A stretch of 64,000 nt of DNA, taken from assembly GCA_017893485.1 (NCBI GenBank), contig CM030360.1, positions 3,393,967-3,457,966 on the forward strand, in the 5' to 3' direction. Made by a program: the position numbers and the translations under genes. Shown here one piece after another: positions 1 through 11,960 of the stretch. This DNA is from Hemerocallis citrina. Lineage: Eukaryota > Streptophyta > Magnoliopsida > Asparagales > Asphodelaceae. The notes under the pieces are model-generated. The model was given only the letters and a program-made list of their open reading frames with translations. It was not told the origin of the DNA and did not search any database. The stretch's first letter is position 1; the number at the start of each line of letters is the position of its first letter.

Positions 1-1349
1 ATGAATAGTGTTTATATTCCTAAATATCCCTAATCAAGCATTGTCATTATGGGACAATAATAATGCATAAAGATTAGTATGTTTGTTGACTGATGACCAC
101 ATCTCATTGGTCATAGGTATAGTGATACTAAAGTCAAGAACATAGGTGCATGTAAGATTCTACATGGCACTGGATAGACCCACAGTGAGATTCTTCATGT
201 TTAAATAAAGTCATAAGAAAGACTCACAATGATAATGGTGTAATGATCCTCTGACTTAAGATCATTATATTTCTATAAGAGGATTAATATACTTTGACTA
301 CATTAAAAGTTACCTTTGACCGGGTGATGATAAAAGTGGACATCGGGTATATTATGAGTCGTATGAGAAATATGAATGATAGATAAAGGATTTAACCCTC
401 CTATAATTAGGAGAGATATTATTGGCCTCTTGATTGAGTGAGACTATGAAATGCATGGCCATGCTCAAATAATGATTTGTTTTAATAGTCTACTCATTGA
501 TCAAGGAAACCCGGATTAAATGTTGAAGAGGATGACTGAGAACATGCCTCGAGTTTAATCTATAATATTTGGTTAAAGGGATTATATTACACGGAAACAT
601 TAATCACGAAAGGTTTTATTGGATCACCAATTATTATTATTACTTGGGTAGCAATGATGTATTACTAGATGCCGCTCATTGTTTATAATTTTATTATTGG
701 ATATTAAAATTATTTCCAACGTAATAATAACCTAAAGGGTCACACACAAGAACGCTTGAAGGAGATTTGATTTAAATTATGAATTTAAATTAAATAGTAA
801 TTCGAATTTATTTATGATATTAATTAAGTGGGACTTAATTAATTAATTAAATATAATTTCAAATTTACTAATGATTAGAATTAGAATTATATTAGAATAT
901 TAATTAAGTTTGACTTAATTATTTATTTAATTAAGAATTCTAATTTTAATAAAAGCCCAATAGGATTGGGCTTTAGAAAAACAGATTTGTCTCTCTATAT
1001 AAAGATCTTAAACTCTCAAATTAGTTCTTTGAGGCTAAGAGAAAAACCCTAGCCGTTTGAGAGAAGAAGATGGAGATAGAGAGAATTTGGTTTTCGGATG
1101 CTAGTACATCGCTCCTTCAAATACCAAGTGTTCGTGTGGATACCGATAGAGCGTAGATCGCGTGAGCGGGATGCGTGGTGATTCAAGAAGCTTGGACCTC
1201 CATTAGTCATCCTTTTCTCAACTGTTAAAGCTTTGTTTTAAGGTAAACGTTCATAACTACGAATTAAACGTCTTGTTTTGCATGGATCCTGCGATGGGGT
1301 TTCGATTTTATTGTTTAATCCGCTGCATTTATGCCCCGAAAACCCATCA
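1..1349 (+). mobile_element. Copia LTR, partial (3' LTR or solo LTR)
   Basis: This stretch is a diverged copy of the 1473-bp LTR found complete, in reverse orientation, at 39136-40608 and 58414-59886. Shared blocks include the part around the word cctaaagggtcaca and the terminal part ending in gccccgaaaacccatca. About 160 bp of the LTR 5' end lie outside the window. Immediately after the LTR end the sequence passes into LINE coding sequence rather than a primer-binding site, so this is either the 3' LTR of a plus-strand element or a solo LTR inserted in that LINE. It is much more diverged than the other two copies, so it is an older insertion of the same family. Confidence 0.85.
996..1003 (+). 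promoter_or_regulatory. LTR TATA box
   Basis: TATATAAA lies about 350 bp before the LTR end, at the place where the related LTRs carry TTATAAATA (left copy) or TTATATATA (right copy). It is the likely core promoter of this LTR; activity is inferred only from the motif. Confidence 0.55.
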
Positions 1350-3643
1350 CTTACCTTAGGAGCCAAAAACTTGGCTCTTTTAGGGAAGTGGCTCTGGCGT
1401 ATTCTGAAGGATGAACCGTCTTCCTGGGTTCTTATGATCATTCATAAATATCACTCTCGTCGCAAAATATGGGAACTTGCTTCTAATCTTTCTCCATCTA
1501 CTCCCCCCTCCTGGAAAGGAGTGTGGAAAGCGGTCGAACCTTTTCGCGTTGGCTTATTTAAAATATGTTCTGACGGTTCTAAAACCAACTTCTGGTCCGA
1601 CTTATGGATCGGTAATTATAATATTGCGTTAATCTTTCCTGAGTTGTTCCATCTAGCCTCTAATCCTAACGCCTCAGTGGCGGACTATGCTACCGGGGAC
1701 CACGACCATATTTAATGGATAATTCCATTCAGAAGGGTTCTCCCCCCCTCCGCTTTTTCGAACTATGTCCTCCTTCTCTCTAACTTACAAGCTTACTCTT
1801 GGAACCACCAAGAAGATGTTTCCTAGAGATGGGCATCCTCCGGTTCCTTCACCGTTAAATCTTTTTACTCCTTCATTAACCACGAGGGAGTGTCTTCTCC
1901 ATCGGCGAAATTTATTTGGAGTTGTAATGCTCCCCTCAAAGTGAAGATTCTTGTTTGGCTTACCATATAAGACAAGCTTTTGACTTTTGGTAACCTCAAT
2001 AAGTGGAATCTTGCTTTTGGGCAGCAATGTGCTTTTTTCCTTTCGCACCATGAGGATTCTAACCACCTATTCTTGCAATGCTCTTTTTTTTATCTCCGTT
2101 ATGGTCGATTTGTTTAAACGCTTGGCATGTCACTTCCCGGCCTAATTGTATCTTCTCTTGGTGGACCTCTTGGAGAAACCTCAATGTCAGTCATCCGGTT
2201 CTCAAATCTTGGGATTTGTCCGTGATGGCATTGACTTAGATTATTTGGACCGAAAGGAATAATCGCCTCTTTAATAATACCTCTCGCTCCATCCGTTATC
2301 TTGTTGAAGATCTCCTTTTCTTTACCAAGTTCTGGGCCGCTACTTTATCTCAAAAAAAAGGCTTACAACCTACACCTTCATAATCTAGAGGGGGCGGCTG
2401 CTATTTTCTTACATAATACTTTCCGTCCGCCTTAAGTGTTATTCGGCTACTTTTCTTGAGTCCGTTTGTCTAGTTTCTTTTCTTTATGTATCTGATTGTG
2501 ATATGTTTTTTCACCTTCTTGGCCTTTTAGAGTTCGCTAAGGCTTTTCTTCTTTTTCTTATTACCTCCATGATTTCTTTACTCTTCGCTAACTGGTTTTG
2601 TTTCATTTATTTGATCGCAGAGCTAATTTTGGTGCTGTTTCTTGCTTGTTCCCCTAGCCTTTGTCTCCTTTTACTTTTTTGGTGGTTGGGTGTATCTGGG
2701 GTTTGGAATTTTAATGGCTCTTGATTTTGATGGTGCTGGCTGGAGCTAGTCTTTGGATTCTCCCTGTACCATTTTGGGGCTGGGTTTTTTGGGGCCTTGC
2801 TATCTGTTATTGCATACTAACTCTCTTACTCATAATTAATTTTGTTCTTAGTTTTTTGGACTGCCTCTTTCGAGGAGGCTGCTTGTTCCTGACTCCTTAG
2901 CTATCTGATATTGTGGTTACTGTTTGTTCTTATTTTTCCTGTTGGTCACGATTTTGGTGTGTTATTGCTTGTTTGGTTTCTAAAGTTTGAAGGCCTCTCC
3001 CTTATCTTGTTGGTCTACCCATTGTGGCAGACTCTGTCAGTTTTTCGGGTTTGTCTCAGCCACTCGACTTTGGCAAATGGGTGGGAATCACTTCTTTTGT
3101 TAGTTGGGGATAGCAGCGGACTCCGGTGCAGTCTTACCCCATCTTTCATCTTTGTCATTTCTTTTGTGGTACCTCTGCTTGACTGGGCGCCTGTTGGGTG
3201 TTTTCGACTTTCTTCTTTGAGTGTCTCTTGGTTGTCTTGGTTGCTGTCGGGCCAACTGTGCTATTTTGGCGTTCGTGCTGGCTCAAGCGAATGTTTTAGC
3301 AGTAGCCGAACCAACTATATTTAGTGCTTTCGTGCCATTTCTTTAGCGCCGCATGTTGCTGGTCCTTTACCTGCTGTCCTCTCGGTCGGCATTATTAGCG
3401 TCTGCCTGCACTATGCTTGGTGGTCTTTGTTAGTGGTGTTGCTGTTGTTGTTGTTCAGAGGCTAATTGTTCATTAGCTACTTTCCTGTATTATTGTTGCT
3501 TTTTGTATCTGTTGCAGTTTAGTTTGGGATGCTTATGCTTTCAGTTTGCCCTCTTGTAAACTGTTTTACTGTACATTTCTTTGGTTTAATATTATATTTG
3601 CTGGGCTGGAGTCTAAGGCTTTATCCTGTTTCTAAAAAAAAAA
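1350..3643 (+). mobile_element. 5'-truncated, decayed L1-type LINE
   Basis: The segment starts inside the 3' third of LINE ORF2, just after the reverse transcriptase, and continues through a zf-RVT-like region, a T-rich 3' UTR with no coherent reading frame (about 2400-3630), and an A tail at 3634-3643. Order and length match the 3' part of the full LINE at 11131-19197. Both end in a similar tail (gctggagtct ... tttatcc or ctctatcc, then the A run), so they are related lineages. Its left edge coincides with the Copia LTR end, so the missing 5' part may continue beyond that insertion. Confidence 0.8.
1353..2382 (+). pseudogene. LINE ORF2 C-terminal remnant
   Basis: Translation shows the C-terminal ORF2 landmarks: NLALLGKWLW, then W-K-G-V-W-K-A, FWSDLWIG, later APLKVKILVWL, which is the zf-RVT neighbourhood of plant L1 elements. 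These align by eye with the same words in the ORF2 at 14421-18059. Several stops interrupt it (for example at 1713-1715) and the zinc-binding cysteines are partly replaced by phenylalanines, so it is not functional. No endonuclease or YxDD reverse-transcriptase core remains. Confidence 0.75.
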
Positions 3644-5300
3644 TTATATTGAAATTATTTGAGGTTTTGCATGCATAGCTTTTTATAAAAAACATAGATC
3701 ACAGACAACGGTATGAATTGTTATGTTATATAGTCAACTAGCATACAACCCATGCAATGCACGAAAAGATATATATATATATATTATTATTTTATCAAAA
3801 ATTCTTTATTGTGTCAGTAGTGAAATTAATTTTACTAGTATAATGTACGTGCAATGTACGTCTACAAAAAGTATAGTCATTAAATTAAATGAATATATAT
3901 AAAATAAGAAAGAAATAGTTTATATTTGAATGGTTTGATTTGGGCTACACGTGTGGTGCACGCTTATATTTGTTGGATATAGTCTGGACGTGTATTGCAT
4001 GAGTTTGTTTGGTTACAAAGTTAGAGTTTGTTTGGTTACAAACTTGGGGTTTGTTTGGTTATAAAGCCCAACTCTCCCATTAAAATAGTAGAGATTTAGT
4101 TTTTTTTTATCTGGAAAAGAAATAAACAAGATAGTTAAGCAACATATAAGAAAAATTTAAAATATAAAAATAAAAACACAGCATTTCTTCCAATTAAGGA
4201 ATGAAACAAAATCGGTATACTTATTACAATATAAAAAACTGAACAACCTATTAAGTATCTAACAGATGATTCATATGTCCCTCTTGCAGTGTAGTTGATA
4301 CAATTTCCTAGTAACTCTTACAGATATAGATCAATGTAAAATGTTGTTGTTCAAAAAATATTTTAATTAACTATTACGTATCTATTATTTATATTAAGAA
4401 TGTTAACATATTTCAAGATTTTAGAAATTTATCTCTTAATTCTAACATCAAATCTTAGTAGACATGAAAACATTACCTTAACATTCAACTATAATCAACT
4501 TAATATTTGTTAATGTGCAATAGATCTAGATCATCAATTCCTTACCGTGAACCCCCTTCTTGTATAAAATCTACATCATTCATATTATTGTTAATCCTAT
4601 AATAAAAATAACATAAAAAATATTTAATTAAAAATATTTATTTACAAGAGAGAACAGCAAATAGGTAACCCATGCATACATGGACTATGCATTTAAAATA
4701 TACATATAATCTCTTATATGTTGTAAAATGTATGTCTTATATTTTTTAATTAGTTACAGAATATATATAAATATATGAGTATTATTTCTACTGGATATCA
4801 TGCATTTTAAAAAAAAATTAAACATATATTTAATTAATTTCATTTTGTAAGTAGTAATGTTCATCTAATTTAATTGAAGTAGACGATAGAATTGGGTTAA
4901 AAGAGTTGCTGTTAGATAAGATCAAAGCATATATATTTAAGGATTAGATAAGAGTATACCCCGTGTTTAACATGAAAATGTCACGTGGCGAAAGAAAATG
5001 AATATGATAAATGCGAATTTTGTCACTTGTTTGTCATGGAAATGCCACGTGGTGCAAGGCAAGAAATAAAAAGAGTAATGATATTCATACTTACTTTTGT
5101 GTACTCACTTTCTACTCAATCATGTGTGGCATGTGATGTGACACCTGAATTGGTTAGAGTGATGTCTACTCATCCTTCTCTCTTGAAGAAAAATTAAAGA
5201 AAAAGGAAAAAAAAATTGTTCATATACCGTCTCTCTCTCTCTCTCTAGCACATCTTTCACCTCCTCCGCTGCCATTGTCACCACCTCCATGTCCTCCTCC
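3644..5300. other. AT-rich intergenic DNA, no gene
   Basis: No coding frame of recognisable content is present. It holds a short TA run near 3771-3783, three 23-bp direct repeats at 4001-4069, two G-box-containing repeats near 4971-5056, and a CT-rich microsatellite near 5228-5246. The words acccatgcaatgcacg near 3751 resemble plant Helitron-end sequence but no complete element could be delimited. Confidence 0.6.
4001..4069 (+). repeat. 23-bp direct repeat, three copies
   Basis: Three consecutive units built on gagtttgtttggttacaaa start near 4001, 4024 and 4047. The third unit has drifted slightly (gggtttgtttggttataaa). No function is apparent. Confidence 0.8.
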
Positions 5301-5428
5301 TAGGGCCGGCCCTGAGCTCATGGGAGCCCGAGGAGAACGTTCGAAATGGGCCCCCATACATAATGTGAGAAAAAAATTTGTAAAAAAGATTTCACTACAA
5401 TTTGAAAAACCGATATATATAATATATA

Positions 5429-5432
<4 letters not shown>

Positions 5433-5498
<66 letters not shown>
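5433..5498. repeat. (TA)n microsatellite
   Basis: An essentially pure TA run of about 66 bp inside the hAT-like element. It creates artificial YIYIY reading frames that should not be called genes. Confidence 0.95.
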
Positions 5499-5502
<4 letters not shown>

Positions 5503-6381
5503 CTTACAAAAAATGCTAATCTATCCAATTAAGCCATAATCTCCCAATTAAGTCCTAAAAGCACTAATCATGAAATAAAACAGTGATTCGAAACAACGAA
5601 ACCCAAGCTTAAGATTCACAACCCTAGCTTCTACTGTTCTACAAATCTACAATAACCAATCAATCATGGAAAATAAAAAAAGGTGAAGAAATAGCTACCA
5701 ATTGGTCGACAGAATCTTCTCTATGGTTGGTGCTGACAACTACAAGACTGCCAATTGCAAGTCAGCAATAGCAACGACTACAAAGCCACTATCAACAACA
5801 ATAACAAGTCAGCAAGTCAGCAACAACAATTGGGGGTTGGGAGTTGGGATTCAGGAGTCGGGAGATGGCCAGTGGCCAAACCAGATGGGTGGTTTCCTGG
5901 TTGGAGAAGGGTGGTTGGTGTGGCGACGTGGCATGTAGGTAGAGATGGGTTTGAAGCTAAGGTTTCATCGGCTCTCTGTGGTTGGACTTTGGAGATGGGT
6001 TTAGAATTAGGGAATGGATTTAGGGATTTGGAATTAGGGATTTGGGGATATAGGGTTTTAGAATTAAGAATTAGAATTAGATTTAGGGGAGAAAGGAGAT
6101 GGGAATTGGGAAGCGGAAGATAGCAGGCTGCGTGCGTGTTGTTGTTAGTTTGGGGATCGGGTTCAGATTCGGGTGGAGTATTCAGGTTGTAACCATTAAT
6201 TTGGGGCCCCTATATGAATGATTGTGATTTTAAACAAAAAACAAGCCCACAAAATAACCCCTTCAATTTCCCTTTCTGTGGGCCGGCCCAAGTAATTTTT
6301 AAAAAATAAAGGCCCAAAAAGATAAATTTGGGGGCTCCTAAAAATGTACAAATTGTAATTTGGCTTCATGTAATATATATA

Positions 6382-6397
6382 TGTGTGTGTGTGTGTA

Positions 6398-6454
<57 letters not shown>
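6382..6454. repeat. (TG)n(TA)n compound microsatellite
   Basis: A TG run with one interruption passes directly into a TA run. It sits near the right end of the hAT-like element, roughly mirroring the TA run near the left end. Confidence 0.95.
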
Positions 6455-6457
<3 letters not shown>

Positions 6458-6531
6458 TTGGAGCAAAAAATGAGCAAAAATCGGGGGGCCGAGGCGTCCG
6501 CCTCTACCTCAGGGTCGGCCCTGCCTCTTCC

Positions 6532-7734
6532 TCCCCTTATCAATCACCACTGTCGATCACCCCACCAAAGTCGTTAACCACCTCCATCAACCCTGCCTTC
6601 ATTGCCGACCACCATCACCACCACCACCACAACCTACCTCCAACTCCTCATGTCTCCTTTATACCCTCGGAAGCCACCTCCTCCACCATAGTCCATACTC
6701 AAAACTGAAGCCAAACCTGAAGCTATCCTACTCTCCACCATCTGTCTCCTCCCATTCAACTTCATCTTCTCATCCTCACTATCTCAAACCCAAACCCAAA
6801 TAGTTCCTTCCCATCGCCATCATGCAAATTTGAATACTTCATACCAAACAATTGATTGATTCTAGAATTAAAAATCATAATCCTATCATTTAAGAAGATT
6901 TGAGATTTAAATTGGGTTTATGTAAATATCAATTTTAGGGTTTATCAAGTTTTATTTGAGACCTCATCTATAACTCAAATTGAATCATCTTTGTGTGAGA
7001 CCTAGATTAAACTTTATCTCCTACTAAACTGCTGAAATACGATAGTGGTAGTGGTAGTGGTAGTGGCGACAACGGTAGAGGAGGTGAAAGGAATTAGTTC
7101 TTTCCAATGTTTTGGCCTCTCATGGATTCCTGTATCATTATCGGAGTGGTGGCAACTATTGCAAGGAAAGAAATTCCATGACAAGAGATTAAACAAGTTT
7201 GAACAAGCTACTATGGCATATAACATATTGCTTGGTTACTATGGAAAGAAAGAAATAGGAGGGTGGCTCTCACTCATTCCAGACTATTATATATTAGCCT
7301 AAACTAGTATATCCCCTTTGCAAAATTGTACATCCTAAAATAACTATAAGAGATTGCTAAAAATGAATGATTAGTTGAAGGAATTGACTAAGGTTATTTT
7401 TAAAAATAAAAAAATAAACAATAAATCTAAGAAGTAGAGAATTATTTAATATAATATAGAGATTGAAGTATTTGTCTTATAACGTTGATAGAGAAAAATT
7501 GAAGTTAAGATGTAGGTAGAACATAAACGAATTAGAAACTGACGTGTAGATGAACATTTCTATACAAAACTCATCTAATAAATTCAAGATATCATTACAT
7601 GCCTTCATATCAGTGAGTCCCCGTACAATCAAGAAATCAAGAATCCAAGAAGATTCGAGAAGATGAAGGTGAACATCGGCGAGTACGCTCACATCCCGGC
7701 TTTTGTTTAAATCCTGACCGACAACACTCAGACC
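6532..7734. other. Intergenic DNA, no gene recognised
   Basis: The first 300 bp are C- and A-rich with CCACCA repeats; a short (TGGTAG)n run occurs near 7042-7065. Short open frames exist but none has a recognisable domain or a coherent start. Confidence 0.5.
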
Positions 7735-7975
7735 ATGATCTACCTCATCTCGACTCTCCCCTCCCCTCCCAAATCCACACCCTATCTGACGCTGCCTTCC
7801 ACTCTTCCCTCATTTCCCATGTTTCTGTTGTCCTTGACTGCCACGACTCCCTCTTCGACACCCCCTCCACATCTCTGTCCGCCTCAATCTCTCCTCTGCC
7901 ACCTCCCTCCTTCTCCTTACTGGAGCCGACTCAGCCTGCAAAACTCCTCCGATAGTTAAGAATAACTGCGTGATG
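7735..7975 (+). repeat. C-rich segment, inverted copy at 20705-20905
   Basis: Read forward, this segment resembles the reverse complement of 20705-20905: both contain tccactcttccctc followed by a ttctg/tctctg word, tgtcct or cgtcct, and gactgc. In translation both give a similar HSSL..VS.VLDC word, hinting at an old coding fragment of unknown function. The two copies bracket the tandem duplication that carries the large hAT transposon. Similarity was judged by eye and is well below identity. Confidence 0.45.
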
Positions 7976-8120
7976 AATAACTACCTCCTGCAAGCCATTC
8001 ACAATGACAAACTGGGGAAATCTGGTGAAAGAAGAAAACATAGGGAAAAGGGCAACCGGTTATCCGCATCTCAAACTATTGATCGGTTGCTTTACTTGTT
8101 GTGGGTTACACCTCCCAACA

Positions 8121-8604
8121 GCCACTTAATGGAAGAGAATATCCACCTTCCCTCCTTTCAAATTATGTAAAACACCCAATATAGTTAAATAAATGAAAAT
8201 GAAACAAACAAAAGAAACGTTACAGTAAAATATCAATACAAAAGTGAGGGAGAAAATCCAAAAATTATTTTAACTCATACTTTTTTTGGGAATATTTTAC
8301 TCGTAATCCTATAAGAGGAGAGCATTATATTCACACAATAATATAATGCAGTATCAATGGTATACCAAAGCCATCAAAAGAAATAATCACCTGATGTGTG
8401 ATGCTCCTGTCTGATTCTTTCTGTGGAGAGCAATCATCTTCCTTATAAATAACACCTCGAACAACAGGAATTATCATGACCAGTGACTCTATGGGGACCA
8501 AAATCAAACACTATAATTAGCAGTTTGACTACAAACAACACATTCCATGTTTAAGAATAAACAATGAGACATAAATTCAAAACATATGTACCTCCCGCAG
8601 CCAA
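8121..8604 (+). repeat. Tandem duplication, copy A
   Basis: This 484-bp unit (from gccacttaatg to ctcccgcagccaa) is repeated as copy B at 8634-8937 plus 20505-20700, with about 29 bp of spacer and moderate divergence. It contains no gene. It preserves the uninterrupted version of the site where the large hAT element inserted in copy B (ctcctgtc at 8404-8411 against ctcccgac). Confidence 0.85.
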
Positions 8605-8633
8605 GTGAGGCAGCGGCAGCGTGTAAGGCAAGA

Positions 8634-8937
8634 GCCACTTAATGAAAGAGAATATTCACCATCTCTCCGTCCAAATTATGTAGAACACTCAAACATGCAA
8701 TCTAGTTAAATTAAAGAAAACTGAAACAAACAAAAGAAACATCACAGTAAAATATCAACACAAAAGTGAGGGAAAAAATCTTGAAAATATTTTTACTCAT
8801 ATTTTTTAGGAAATATTTGAACTTGTACTTCTATAAGAGTAGGACATTATATTCACGGGATAATATAATATAGTATCAATTGTATACCATGCAAAGCTAT
8901 CAAAAGAAATAATCACCTGATGTGTGATGCTCCCGAC
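8634..8937 (+). repeat. Tandem duplication, copy B, left part
   Basis: Left part of the second unit, broken by the hAT insertion at 8938. Its last eight bases, ctcccgac, are the left target-site duplication. The remainder of the unit resumes at 20505. Confidence 0.85.
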
Positions 8938-9250
8938 TAAGGATGGCATCAGGGCCGGGCCAGCCCGGCCCGGCCCGGCCCCCCTAATACCCGGGCTTAA
9001 CCGTGAACCGGCCCCCAAGGACCCGGTCTGGTCCGGTCCCCATTTTTTGAATTTTAGCCCGGTTAGGCCCGGCCCGCTCGAGGCCCGGGACCGGCTGAAC
9101 CGGCTCGCCCGGGCTCGGGCCGGTCCGGGCTGACCGTTGGCTGATTTTTTTTTAGAATTTTTTTTAAAAAAATTTACAAAAATACCCCCCAACGGATTTA
9201 TACTGGCTAGTTTTGGGGGGTACTTTAGGAAATCAAAAAAATGACATTTT

Positions 9251-9260
9251 CTATAAATAC
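9251..9260 (+). promoter_or_regulatory. hAT promoter TATA box
   Basis: CTATAAATAC lies 530 bp upstream of the transposase ATG. The intervening leader has a possible 5' UTR intron, from a donor near 9499 (cg/gtatttta) to one of the AG acceptors just before the ATG. This is inferred from motifs only. Confidence 0.5.
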
Positions 9261-9780
9261 CATACCATTTCTTTCATTTCTCTTCACTAATTCACTCAAA
9301 TATCTCATTCTCTCTACTATTTCTCCAATCAACAATAACAATTAGGTGATCAACACTCTCTCAAGTGATCAAGATCAAGTTTCTCTACATTTTGAAAGAA
9401 GAAAAATCAACAACAATCAAGTGATCAACTCATCAACATTCAACAACAACAATCAATACTACTTCTACTCCTAGCTCTCAAGTCTCAACTTTCTTACGGT
9501 ATTTTAATATAATTTTAATTTGTAGAATTAACATAGTTGATTATTCATTATTCTCATACAATTTGGGTTTTCTTGATCTTCTTCCTCTCATTTTTTTAGA
9601 TTTTATTTTTAATTTTGGTAAAGTGGTAAAAGAAACATACATTACTCACTCACTAGTTCTTGATATTGTTGTTAATTTATAACTGAGATAGATTGTTGTT
9701 TGTTTTTTAATTATTAGTTGCCATACATTTAGTTGTTGTTTTCTATCTAATTTTTACATACACTAGTTTTTTATAGTTAA

Positions 9781-11130
9781 ATGGCCTCTAATCGATCACG
9801 CGGTGGTGATAGATATAGTAGTCAAGAATCTACTAGTCATCACATTCCTTCCATTCCTAACCAATATATAGATAGTGAAGAAACATTTATGAATTATGAT
9901 AGTTTTCGCGATTTGAATGAAACACATTCAAATCATATAGAAATAGAAGATCATGTAGAACCACAACCATCGGAACAAGGTCCTTCTCTAAACTCAAGGA
10001 AAACAAGAGGGACTACTTCTGAAGTACACAATATTTTCAATTTTGTCCCTTCACAAAATGATAAGAGTGTAGGACTTAAAGTATGTAAGAAGTGTCAAAT
10101 CCCATATAAGTTTAAAATAGGATCGGGCACGGGTACACTTCAACGTCACTTAAACAAATGTCAAGCACAATTTTCGAAAGATAATCTCACACAACAAAAA
10201 ATACACCCTAAAACCGGTCAAGTAGATAGTCATACATATGATCACGATCACGTTCGTAGGGGAATGGCTAAATTAGTAATTAGGGGTGAATTGCCATATT
10301 TATTTGGTGAACAAAAATATGTAGAGAATTTTGTACAAACCACATTTAACCCCCATTATAAAAAAAATGCCAGGAATGTTGTTAAGAGTGATTGTAAATT
10401 AGTTTACAATGAGAGTAAGGATTTTTTGATAGCAACACTAAAATCACTAAACACTAGAGTTTTATTAACATCGGATGGGTGGGTAGGAGTAAACGAGGTT
10501 CCAATGATGTGTGTAACATGTCATTGGATAGATTCGGATTGGTTACTTCAAAAGAGAATAATTTCTTTTGGATATGTTAGGTACCCACATAAGAGTGAAA
10601 TTATAGCAACACACATTATGGAAGCATGTAATAATTTTTGTATTTATGATAAAGTGTTTGCTATTGGTTTTGATAATGCATCCAATAATACTAAGGCAAT
10701 TGAGAGTTTGAAAATTACTTTAGATCCTATAGAACACGAAATTTTTCTTGTTAGGTGTGCTTGTCATATTTTAAATCTTTGTGTGCAAGATGCACTAAAA
10801 TATGGAAATAATAAACTAGAAGCAATGAGAGATTGTGTTCATTATATTACATTGAGTGGTCCAATTTATCAAGCTTTTCATGATTGGTGTAAACTTAGGG
10901 GCATTGTATGTAGACGTTTTCCTAAATATGTACGACATCGTTGGAATTCTACCTTTGAATTATTATGTGTTGTTCTTCATTATCATTTTAATCTTAGAGA
11001 TTTTTGTGTCGCAATGGGTATGCAAAATTGTATGTTAGATGATGATTTTTGGCTTTTTGCCGATAGTTTGTATAAATTTTTACAACCTTTTAACGATGCA
11101 ACTTTGCAATTTTCAAAAATATATATATCA
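9781..11130 (+). pseudogene. hAT transposase, N-terminal part
   Basis: The protein opens with a polar tail, then a BED-type zinc finger (CKKC at residue 102, H-x3-C about residues 122-126) for binding DNA at the element ends. The catalytic core follows: LTSDGW carrying the first acidic residue, FDNASNN with the second, then the conserved RCACHILNL and RHRWNST words of the Ac/Tam3 superfamily. The frame is open until the LINE insertion at about 11130; the remaining 10 codons before the stop at 11158-11160 are partly LINE or duplicated target sequence. The rest of the gene resumes at 19202. The first ATG with good spacing after the TATA box was taken as start. Confidence 0.9.
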
Positions 11131-11960
11131 AGTGTATACTTGGAAAAGCGATCCTTCTAACAGCTCTCAGATCTCATCCTTTCCCCTCCAGATCCGTTCG
11201 ACTCTGTCATTTTCTCCCCCCACCCCCTTCTTTAATCTTGTTCCTCTCCTCTGGTTCTCCAAACCCTTTTCCTGGTGAGCCCTACTTCCTTAGTTGACAT
11301 TTTTCCTCCTCTTCTGATCCTTCCCATCCCCGGTGCGCTCCCTCCCCTGGTGGTAGCTTCGTCGGGTGGAGGCCTTTTCCGGGCCGCTATCGTCTTCAGT
11401 TTGATTCCCCAGCGCTGCCGGCGAGAGGTGCTTTTCGACCAATTATTTCTTGGAAGGTCAGATCCGCCGGTATCCTCAAGCTTGGTCGTGGGTAAGCCTC
11501 GTTCTGAAGCTAATCACTGTAAGTATCGTTCTCTTGCGATTGGTGTTATTTAGGTTGGTGCTGTTGGTTTTGGTGCTTGGCGTCGCTTGCCTTGGTCCTG
11601 TACGGTAAGTTGAAGAGTGGTTTTCATTTCTCTCTGCCTCCCGTTGTTCTATCGGGGTTAACTCTTGTTAGGCTCGATTGATTCGTTTTCCATCATCCGG
11701 TTGCGAATCTACCTGTTGTGGCTGAATTTACTGTTATCCCAAGAGGAGTGTTCTGATTACACTATCGTTCTTCTCCCTCTCTAAGGTTAACCATTCCCTC
11801 CCTCTCGTTCTCTAACTGCTTTCGATAGCTTTTGCTTGTTCGGAGTTTATCGGCATTCTGCTTTGGCATCCGGCGTTGGCTTTCTGTAGTGGTTCGTCCA
11901 CTCCACCATTGTTGTCTGGCTTGGTTCTTAGTGGGCCTGTCTCTTTGTGGTGGTCGGCCC

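Larger units (their letters stand above)
5301..6523 (+). mobile_element. Non-autonomous hAT-like element
   Basis: The left end reads tagggccggccctgag and the right end reads ctcagggtcggccctg, giving an imperfect terminal inverted repeat of about 16 bp of the CAGGGCCGGCCCTGA type seen in plant hAT elements. The flanks are cctcctcc (5293-5300) and cctcttcc (6524-6531), an 8-bp target duplication with one mismatch, the length expected for hAT. The 1223-bp interior has no transposase. It contains a long (TA)n tract near its left end and a (TG)n(TA)n tract near its right end, and a second ggccggccca word at about 6282, which could be a trace of a nested relative. Confidence 0.7.

Noticed and set aside
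2503..3324. Hydrophobic open frames resembling membrane proteins
   Set aside because: They lie in the T-rich LINE 3' UTR; T-rich DNA gives Phe/Leu runs. The same applies to 18250-18854.
3745..3785. Helitron-like acccatgcaatgcacg sequence
   Set aside because: Resembles plant Helitron ends, but no 5' TC boundary, 3' hairpin with CTRR, or helicase could be delimited.
5275..6577. Open frames made of YIYIY or VCVCV repeats
   Set aside because: They are translations of TA and TG microsatellites.
8806..9192. Arg/Pro/Gly-rich open frames near the hAT left end
   Set aside because: They come from the GC-rich subterminal repeats of the transposon.
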